DNA of 52,496 nucleotides from JAAYQA01 sp964510345 (GTDB lineage: Bacteria > Bacillota > Clostridia > Tissierellales > Peptoniphilaceae), in NCBI GenBank assembly GCA_964510345.1, contig CAZEBB010000010.1, positions 1 to 52,496 on the forward strand. The letters are read 5' to 3'. Both the position numbers and the translations under genes were made by a program. Positions 50,201 through 52,496 of this stretch are shown piece after piece; positions within the stretch are counted from its first letter, which is position 1; each line of letters starts with the position of its first letter. The notes under the pieces are model-generated. The model was not told where the DNA came from and ran no database searches. It was given only the letters and a program-made list of their open reading frames with translations.

Positions 50201-50882
50201 CGAAGCGGGCGAGTACCGATATCGCATCCACGAGGAGAAGGGATCGGATACGGCATACACGTACGACAGTTCGATTTATGAACTCCTAGTAACGGTAACG
50301 GAGAACAACGGCGTATTAAGCGCACGCACTGCGATTACGAAGGGTACGCAGCCGGTTGATGAAGCCGTGTTTACGAATCGATACACTCCGGAATCGACAG
50401 AACCTCCAGTGACTGAGCCGCCGGCAACGGAACCTCCGGCAACAGAACCTCCGGCAACCGAGCCACCGGCAACGGAACCTCCGGCAACAGAACCTCCGGC
50501 AACCGAGCCGCCGGTGACGGAGCCTTCGGGAACCGAACCTACCGGAACGGAACCGCCAGCAACCGAACCTACCGGAACGGAACCGCCGAAGACAGAACCA
50601 CCGGCTACGGAGAAACCGGGTACGGAAAAACCGGGTACGGAAAAACCGGCGACGGAGACTCCGAGTACGGATCCTGTAACAACCGATCCAAAAACGGAGA
50701 AACCGACACCGAGCCGCCCGGATCCCAAACCGATCCCGGCGAAGCCGACACCGGCAAAACCGTCAACCGGCAAGACGCGTAACCCGAATACGGGAGACGC
50801 GGGCATCGTCGCCAGTTTGATGGTCGCCGGCGGAAGCCTTGGCGCACTGGTTCTCGTAGAGAAGAAACGTCGTAAGAAATAG
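38265..50882 (+). CDS. Giant cell-wall-anchored Cna-B repeat adhesin
   Basis: A 4205-residue surface protein. A signal peptide (about 1-31) ends GVVRA. The head (about 32-988) holds DUF11-like beta-sandwich motifs (IVITDTLPKYT, IVISDTLGDD, IFIDLLPPGV, VHIYDRFPHH) and a calcium-loop-like DYDQDGLIATDE. The stalk (about 990-3920) has 24 Cna-B-like modules, most with a Lys near the KxW opening, a Glu in the YxVxE strand and the Asn of TNTY/TNTF, consistent with self-made isopeptide bonds. Three SpaA-like modules (starting near 48510, 49140 and 49450) are interspersed. A pilin isopeptide-linkage-like domain (about 3922-4040), a TEPPA wall-spanning region and NPNTG with a membrane segment and KKRRKK tail end it. 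The ligand is unknown; no sortase gene is in the window. Confidence 0.9.
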   Translation: MKRRAWKRIPSGLLALLLILQAFLPLGVVRADSIPGPAYDANKIALDQYIEVNTTQVNENKYYTVDTGTFMVSLDGNMLSPGDFHDLTLLIKVDPTYVESFQVPAAPTVIKSATLTKETDVWTYKVVLTRFDRTTQAAFPVNIKMKNKVTPEGYALKPIVELYTSPQTLDEQLIARNQDISLITKVDQPKLFKHIVTNQNQNYRNDGRTVYGGTTSSDNLQIAAASPVSFQYNMTSIARNSQVEIDGVKIYQDYGDGNNRLEHYKEIVITDTLPKYTAADGTTKTAVFDATLNPGWTYDAATQTVSYTVDNTGVPTGRSADYKMVYGTDANNPDPVTLKLLFPDAKTSLVNSNTTGGVQITTGITESISNSASLELKPLNDLNPSINHVISDSISFKLDGNPLKTAGLFVKNTNDAGVMRLDTGSMHLKTANFWVNTTNVNAEPMTNIVISDTLGDDRYYFRYLSSQGIAANQIQSIKGVLADGTKVDIPFNNTLSTNLPATVVDKATQDQVLANAAAYEAGTLSIDQTGVERQYDSIEIVLKPEYALQPGQLIQFYVQLGFRDPYHLAIDTAVDVNNIMRNNANVVGNLVYDGATHDITASSSSSDKLIKMDQSASISKLTTNNAAGTLGERLVFDFQVNFDGLAKATKFTNPIFIDLLPPGVTYASVFPSTFGSGSDKYEVTTRPNYQNSGREAVIIQMSDFFVRDYPSIRFQLSATINGSAASSWKTDWAAENENKVLFYADEWKTLPDPSVVKLNRTIPDLYDYDQDGLIATDENPNGDRVFAASSTFRAVLPQELQGVKEQRPIDGEWGTTNLLLDYDTGFEYKLTVSNSKPTPLDQVHIYDRFPHHNDTEYYSVNRQYPSRHSAFTVQVSGPVQNPEPDKYEVFYRTDNGMSSNPLSSITETELWLTEAEVPDYGGWSAVTAIYIRMKEGNQLAAFSEVSFIVPTKTPKYVNANDANKQFAYNNFALSYDGVTFGQSNTVSVQLTTNIAVNKVWNGGPEDGKVPVEVELLRDGQSIPAPEGPKILTLSEDNQWNDTFLKLPILGPLGETYRYSVVERTQVPHYDNVAITGNEDDGFTITNTYTSPTFSTTGTKIWDKGPSPDDFQVVFQMYRWVGNGDLTDGPNGADDPNDEFINGELVIKEATGEPHVVNKSTNWKFTEDFDRYRQSDGAEYHYVMREVTTGYTVIVNPERYTKSLSDQKVIDDNGILTEWNFDITNKYQSPMISIRGSKFWYGGQLPHPTPTFQLFQYYKETENWLDGRPFGEPSSGATTANPYKDYQVPLTDEYGVEYDYLLGEISDIPNYISSRNWEGSPAMDIINTYVSPRVEIEGLKTWVGGEELGSRPDVEFQLMQNGVPYVPVPTLTGTGVKNSLITVSLRGYERDFITKVQEDGRWILEMPGLDAMIASLDPEFQTAPLLRATQTENEKVASSAIVWQIGTGGTGGEVINQGFWANVINVGNTTVTGTGFPTATVSVTFPDGTTANTTVDADGNWSIPVSGSLVDGQKVEMVYTIDDWVKETRRIVGEVDLADRESVLPMIESLSTDVNPKPLVEDKVTWDVPLTDFFEQKYNYQVIEYEVPDNYTDTYAEPVRTPADPALDMTKLSQTVTNTYTPDTIQVTAKKVWEGGPEVKPGFEFQLYREPVEEETERVAVGAPVAMLTKSSHTWDVPERSAKGTLYTYYVEESTPPVNYKPSYLVVEEVEDKLTIVNTFDPAPLTIPVQKNWDGGSQGDRPASIEVGLYIDDTLAQDEDGQDLLLTLTPDVNGVWFGEFTNVPSIDVDLNPITYTMKETIPDGFRFEPTYEGDQTRGFRVINTYVPEIADVVFTKEWVGGKSTQAIELQLLRNLVKFGEPVTIDGAVDAQNEPEAWKATWKGLPVQDMTGTDYVYTVREVTVPTNYQVEYDQENKIVTNTFVPELVSFTANKVWDGGPIDHPTVVFQLYRTLGDDLTTKEAVDDAIFAKGDTHTWTNLPKTDINGVDYSYFVEEENVPADYVSKPGVVTGNTQTITNEYQVKTTTITGTKVWVDGPDVKPNITLVLEQRIGENGNRTDIGEIDLTNGNLTAVWENMPVTDINGNLYIYTVREKEVPANYTVSYDGLTATNTYAIPKDGEVEATKIWDGGPAVNRPDVYFELYRQVGTGTPTRVPNTDTLTVSTPDNETEAKVAWTGLETKDAKGQDYIFTVREVGTPTGYTKSESGLTVTNKYNVDTTSFTVEKKWVGGPEAKPTVAMQLYQGTENPDTRIALGSSVALADGTTSYTWADLPKTDATGVPYLYSVDEAPVTGYVKEIGEVTYSLFGNGRQTITNTLDTLTLDIEKFWIGGPEVKPDITIGLRVDGEMTTDANGKVVTDITLKDGTTNGSFANLRKLDNNGDEISYTIVETRIGGIDVVDSVAGHYRVATEGNRITNTYVPEKTTVDVLKTWTGGDDVRPDSVSVQLFRQAQGSNKEFVGEAVELSEANGWKYQWTDLDLTNTKAEPYTYSVAETSQTTGFTASAPSGTGTAADPFVIANTYNPDKTDITAFKKWFGGPANRPEVELTLYRNINGTTPEIVPAGLPLIGLQNPVTIANGDVAYTWKGLDVADANGNPYTYSVVETGIGDEDVTDGKTSEYSVAVEGMVVTNTYTPANREVTARKVWDGGDKADHVQQEFVLYQNGREMTATPTVQPNVDNELVYTWTVPATDLYGQPYQYAVDEKATPEGYRKSIQVTDEETVITNTFNAEVTDISVHKDWVGSDGIYDLEFALQRRIENAEFTDVERVTLLAGDHIHIWKDQPLKDDNGVDYEYRVIETKIGTTDVVDDRALFYTVTYGGTVAEGFTITNTAANTKQVEITKVWNDSENVGQTRPQQITLIAIRDDGQRTSQVFDVTEENVYTLTGLTEFKPDGTPYTYKVDEVDVAGYVKSVEGTTITNTLSDRRDVSIYKRWVGGPIEKPNATIGVRYANGERVVVDGIAVEDYTIVDGEIGATFPDLPTYDAQGNVIDYVGVETAIGATVVENGRAGDYEVKVDGMTITNTYLPGSIQVVAEKRWIGGDDADHVAPNLTLYQNGNVSDAAPVITPDTATADAFTYTWTVPETDAFGQAYTYRVDELNVPVGYDKSVDVVNGVTIITNTFDEPTEKTEVTVTKVWQGLSEGEAAPTITLRLLGDGLQVAETKLVDGTTQYTFTGVEKFNADGEEIAFTVIEDTLEGFSTAVTGSHADGFTVTNTSEATTSEDVKKVWVDDSNAQGIRPDQIALTAIRNDGAETTRIFDVDKTVNEEVFTIEGLAQTAPDGTEYTYTVDELKVCNYEKSIDNETNTVTNTLTGTTERSLKKMWKGDLEEASYTASFQLLADGVAYGDLVTLTGTQDNQFTATHLYTNLPMYDANGALIVYTIEETVGGEGFTTELFTGTICNCDFLFVNTKGYVEASADLAVVKVDADDDTPIPGAVFEIVDFTTKAVIQANLVSGDDGIIAIQGLLEGQYLLRETQAPDGYLKSDTQYTLMIDHERVATINGDPAMDENNEPLVRIPNPKAPEEPAPAMTEVTVHKRWNGDLIPGEEYTASFELLADGEVVDTLQLTGSEENEYEREYTFADLPAELDGQPIRYTVREADMPGFTTQVQTYGTNWVFTNTRTYVPAVVDLTLVKVDEATGERLGGATFVLQATDGTVVREGITSNDDGTIEIAELEEGRYLLEEVETPEGYLQPAGMWMIEVLHDGSARVNGAAADGAEIANIPFAYGLVVQKTDGNQVLLPGAVFEIRMTAPEEKVLGEYVTDENGLIVLDDMLAGSYVLEEMEPPSGYTIQGNGIYEFEIPEEQTKIVEVHVANDAIPPETMDITVEKVWVGVKTGETKPDITLRLLGSNQLYEEVTLKDGETEHTFTDLPKTDANGNAIEYRLVEDVVSGFVTKVTGDATDGFTVTNTKNPLAPVEVDPPIRKVVEGNPPVDGEFTFVMEALEGAPLPPGAVGTEITKLRTGAGLLDFGWMQYSEAGEYRYRIHEEKGSDTAYTYDSSIYELLVTVTENNGVLSARTAITKGTQPVDEAVFTNRYTPESTEPPVTEPPATEPPATEPPATEPPATEPPATEPPATEPPVTEPSGTEPTGTEPPATEPTGTEPPKTEPPATEKPGTEKPGTEKPATETPSTDPVTTDPKTEKPTPSRPDPKPIPAKPTPAKPSTGKTRNPNTGDAGIVASLMVAGGSLGALVLVEKKRRKK
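42259..43134 (+). other. Cna-B module 4 with two nested Ig-like modules
   Basis: The module opens VEIEGLKTWVGGEELGSRPD and closes with YNYQVIEYEVPDNY and VTNTYTPDT, but about 190 residues sit in between. The insert contains two bacterial Ig-like units: LTGTGVKNSLITVSL...EDGRWILEMPG and VTGTGFPTATVSVTF...DADGNWSIPVSG. All other Cna-B modules here are near 85-140 residues. Confidence 0.6.
50415..50504 (+). repeat. Two 45-bp higher-order repeats in the wall-spanning region
   Basis: The coding units are 15 bp (EPPAT). Three variants, ending in G, A and C, form a 45-bp block at 50415-50459. It is repeated at 50460-50504 with a single base change. Further diverged units follow to about 50590. The repeat could vary in copy number between strains. 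Confidence 0.8.
50781..50882 (+). other. Sortase sorting signal of the adhesin (NPNTG)
   Basis: Residues 4173-4205 comprise NPNTG, a hydrophobic segment (GIVASLMVAGGSLGALVLV) and the basic tail EKKRRKK. The layout is that of an LPXTG signal, with Asn replacing Leu. Sortase would cleave between Thr4176 and Gly4177. Confidence 0.85.
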
Positions 50883-50889
50883 GCGCAAC

Positions 50890-50925
50890 AAAAGAGGAGT
50901 TGACAAATCGTCGACTCCTCTTTTT
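50890..50925 (+). terminator. Adhesin gene terminator
   Basis: AAAAGAGGAGTTGAC (50890-50904) pairs with GTCGACTCCTCTTTT (50910-50924) around AAATC, 15 bp with one G-U, running into T. It lies 7 nt after the stop and may also serve the convergent lipoprotein gene. Confidence 0.9.
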
Positions 50926-50947
50926 GTGATGTATCCATTCCTCGAGT

Positions 50948-51013
50948 CTGGACAACTCTTTTCGGCACGTTCACGGCCGCTCGGCCAAGATATGGCCTCA
51001 AAGAGTTATCCAG
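50948..51013. repeat. Palindromic intergenic element holding the 21-bp dispersed repeat
   Basis: CTGGACAACTCTTT (50948-50961) and AAAGAGTTATCCAG (51000-51013) are inverted repeats with one mismatch. Inside are GGCC-rich smaller palindromes and the 21-bp sequence 50986-51006, shared with 109-129. It lies between convergent genes and encodes nothing recognisable. It resembles a small mobile or REP-type palindromic element. Confidence 0.55.
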
Positions 51014-51035
51014 CCACTCCTTTCTTAACGCTCTT

Positions 51036-52391
51036 CTAACCCACAGCCGGAGGGAGATAGTCCCACTCGCCGGTGATGACATTGTATTGGTAAATCATCC
51101 CCTGTTCACTGATCGTATACAGTAGCTCGCGAACGAATTGATCCTCGAAGTTGGTACCCAGTACGACATTCTTGCAGTTGCCGACGCCATCGATATAGGT
51201 GACATCGCCGGTGACCATTGCACTCATTCCCTGTTCGACCATTTGTTGAGCTTCAAAAACATTATCAAGCAGATAATTGATGAAGTCTTCATCGCTCCAT
51301 GTGAGGTCTCCTGGAGGGACGGCATAGGTGAAATGGAAAGACTCTTCATCTGACATCGGATTCTCATACAGCGAGTCGCCGTCGCTGAGCCACAAGTTGA
51401 GCTCAAAGTTTTCATCGAGTCCTACGAAATAAGTGCTCGTGATCTGAGCCGGTAGGTCTGAAGATCCATCTTCATTTTTGTAATAGTCATCCAAAGTCAT
51501 ATCAAGAACCAAACTCCCCGGTTTTCCCGAAGGATCGTTCTCACCTAGAATGATTCGGTAAGTTCCAAAATACTCCGCATCTTTTAGATTCGGGTTAGCG
51601 CCGATTATGTACTCAACCCGCCCTGCGCCATCCAAGCTCAGGAAACCGCGCACGGGATCATAGTTTTCGTCACCTTCCGTGAGAGTTGTCTCCCAGAAAA
51701 TCCCTTCATAATACTGAGCGAGCATCGGGATGCGAATGTCAAAGCGCTGGTGTCCTTCGTCGATCGCATAAATGGTCTGTGAACCGATGCCCTCTCCGTC
51801 GTTTTCATAGGAAAGAGCGGAGATGAATTGGAGATAGGGGATCCGGTCAAACGAATAGACTTCCGTCACATCGTAGTATGTGGCTGGGTCGCCATATAGG
51901 TATTCTACCGCACCGTCGTCCATGATGAGCGCGATCGTCAAATCCGGATAAGGCTGACCTTCTAATGAATCCACAGAATAGTCGACAAAACCTAAGCATG
52001 CGTCGATCACATTTCCTTGGATCGTCTCGATGGGGAAAGGTCCTTCCGGATAGAGAAGGGGTTCCTCGAATCGGCTTTCGATACTTCGAATCTGGAACAT
52101 CTCATCCCATTTGTCGACATGGTAGGCTAATGTCGCCTTTCCATTTTCGATCCGCACGGTGGCCAAACCGTCGACATCCTGGCGCTCGATCGGTCCGGAT
52201 TCTGTGAGCACCGGCTCTGTCTCGGCTTGTTCGGTGGTATCGGGTTCTGTCACCGCTTCTTCCGTCATGACAGGGTCCGTTAATCCAAGCATGGTATCTT
52301 CCGGGGGGTTTTCTTCCGTTCCCTGATTGCATGCCCCCAGCAGCAAGATGAGACCAACGGTCACCGCAATTATGTACGCAGTTTTACGCAT
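51036..52391 (-). CDS. Lipoprotein of unknown function with TEP-rich linker
   Basis: A 451-residue lipoprotein. It begins MRKTAYIIAVTVGLILLLGAC; LGAC is a lipobox, so the mature protein starts at that Cys. A Thr/Glu/Pro-rich linker (EAVTEPDTTEQAETEPVLTE) follows to about residue 70. The rest is an acidic, beta-rich globular region. Near the C-terminus are GNCKNVVLGTNFEDQFVREL and YTISEQGMIYQYN. I do not recognise the family. ATG 52391 lies 8 nt after AAAGGG; a GTG at 52400 is in frame but too close to that site. It is convergent with the adhesin. Confidence 0.85.
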   Translation of the reverse strand: MRKTAYIIAVTVGLILLLGACNQGTEENPPEDTMLGLTDPVMTEEAVTEPDTTEQAETEPVLTESGPIERQDVDGLATVRIENGKATLAYHVDKWDEMFQIRSIESRFEEPLLYPEGPFPIETIQGNVIDACLGFVDYSVDSLEGQPYPDLTIALIMDDGAVEYLYGDPATYYDVTEVYSFDRIPYLQFISALSYENDGEGIGSQTIYAIDEGHQRFDIRIPMLAQYYEGIFWETTLTEGDENYDPVRGFLSLDGAGRVEYIIGANPNLKDAEYFGTYRIILGENDPSGKPGSLVLDMTLDDYYKNEDGSSDLPAQITSTYFVGLDENFELNLWLSDGDSLYENPMSDEESFHFTYAVPPGDLTWSDEDFINYLLDNVFEAQQMVEQGMSAMVTGDVTYIDGVGNCKNVVLGTNFEDQFVRELLYTISEQGMIYQYNVITGEWDYLPPAVG

Positions 52392-52496
52392 CGTATTCAC
52401 CCTTTCTTATGAGTTTCTAACTCTCTTATACCCCGAACCACCGCCTTGTTAGTCATTTACTTTATTTCGTAATTGACAAATTAACGGAAGTACATT
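52392..52496 (-). promoter_or_regulatory. Upstream region of the lipoprotein gene
   Basis: On the minus strand this 105-nt region has AAAGGG as ribosome binding site, a small hairpin GAGTT-AGA-AACTC (52411-52423) and a TATAAG just upstream. A TTGTCA lies further up at a distance that does not fit it. I cannot define a confident promoter before the window edge. Confidence 0.35.

Noticed and set aside
50415..50590. CRISPR-like array
   Set aside because: The 15- and 45-bp periodicity is in-frame protein-coding Thr-Glu-Pro repeat without unique spacers.
50276..51082. A 268-codon minus-strand frame rich in GGSV repeats
   Set aside because: It is the antisense reading of the adhesin TEPPA repeats, and it crosses the terminator and the palindromic element; it has no ribosome binding site.

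Overview
The window looks like a chromosomal core segment of a monoderm Bacillota (Firmicutes) of moderate GC. Strong AGGAGG ribosome binding sites are frequent. The gene order follows the Bacillus yloA-to-ylqH region and its clostridial equivalents: rqcH, yicC, gmk, rpoZ, coaBC, priA, def, fmt, rsmB, rlmN, prpC, prkC, rsgA, rpe, thiN, rpmB, asp23, fakA, recG, rsmD, coaD, then ackA, rpmF, plsX, rnc, smc, ftsY, ylxM, ffh, rpsP, khpA, rimM, trmD, rplS. A sortase-anchored giant adhesin fits a Gram-positive wall. The small coiled-coil gene after coaD and tmcAL beside ackA suggest a clostridial or Tissierellia-like lineage, but the species cannot be fixed from sequence reading alone.

Layout. Positions 1-2912 (mostly minus strand) hold a possible gene fragment at the edge, a D-cysteine desulfhydrase-like PLP enzyme, and rqcH. 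Positions 3032-18524 (plus strand) form a dense, often overlapping series for RNA quality control, nucleotide and CoA metabolism, replication restart, translation initiation (def, fmt), rRNA methylation, the PrpC/PrkC phosphatase-kinase pair, ribosome maturation (rsgA), rpe, and TPP-riboswitch-controlled thiT-thiN. Positions 18536-24719 hold rpmB (minus), divergent from asp23-fakA, then recG, rsmD, coaD and a coiled-coil gene. Positions 24784-27469 hold tmcAL divergent from ackA, then rpmF. Positions 27560-38033 hold plsX-rnc, smc-ftsY, ylxM-ffh-rpsP-khpA-rimM-trmD, and rplS. Positions 38265-50882 hold one 4205-residue LPXTG-type adhesin with 24 Cna-B-like modules. A convergent orphan lipoprotein gene ends the window.

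How the genes work together. The core is a growth and translation cluster: ribosomal proteins S16, L19, L28 and L32, SRP and its receptor, rRNA and tRNA modification, nascent-chain processing and ribosome rescue. FakA and PlsX both handle acyl-phosphate for phospholipid synthesis. ThiT imports thiamine and ThiN turns it into TPP, which feeds back through the riboswitch. AckA and TmcAL both use acetate chemistry. The accessory part is the cell surface: the giant adhesin, the lipoprotein and the PrkC ectodomain share Thr-Glu-Pro-rich linkers.

Most notable points: (i) the 100-N gap in prkC is flanked by an exact 55-bp duplication, and merging it restores one open frame, so it is very probably an assembly join; (ii) rsgA has no ATG/GTG/TTG/CTG start that preserves its N-terminal OB fold; (iii) smc appears to start at CTG; (iv) the TPP-riboswitch terminator contains the thiT ribosome binding site; (v) the divergent rpmB and asp23 promoters share one palindromic -35 hexamer; (vi) the adhesin is a mosaic of interleaved repeat subfamilies with two Ig-like modules nested inside one Cna-B module. 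I found no CRISPR array, insertion sequence with a transposase, rRNA or tRNA.
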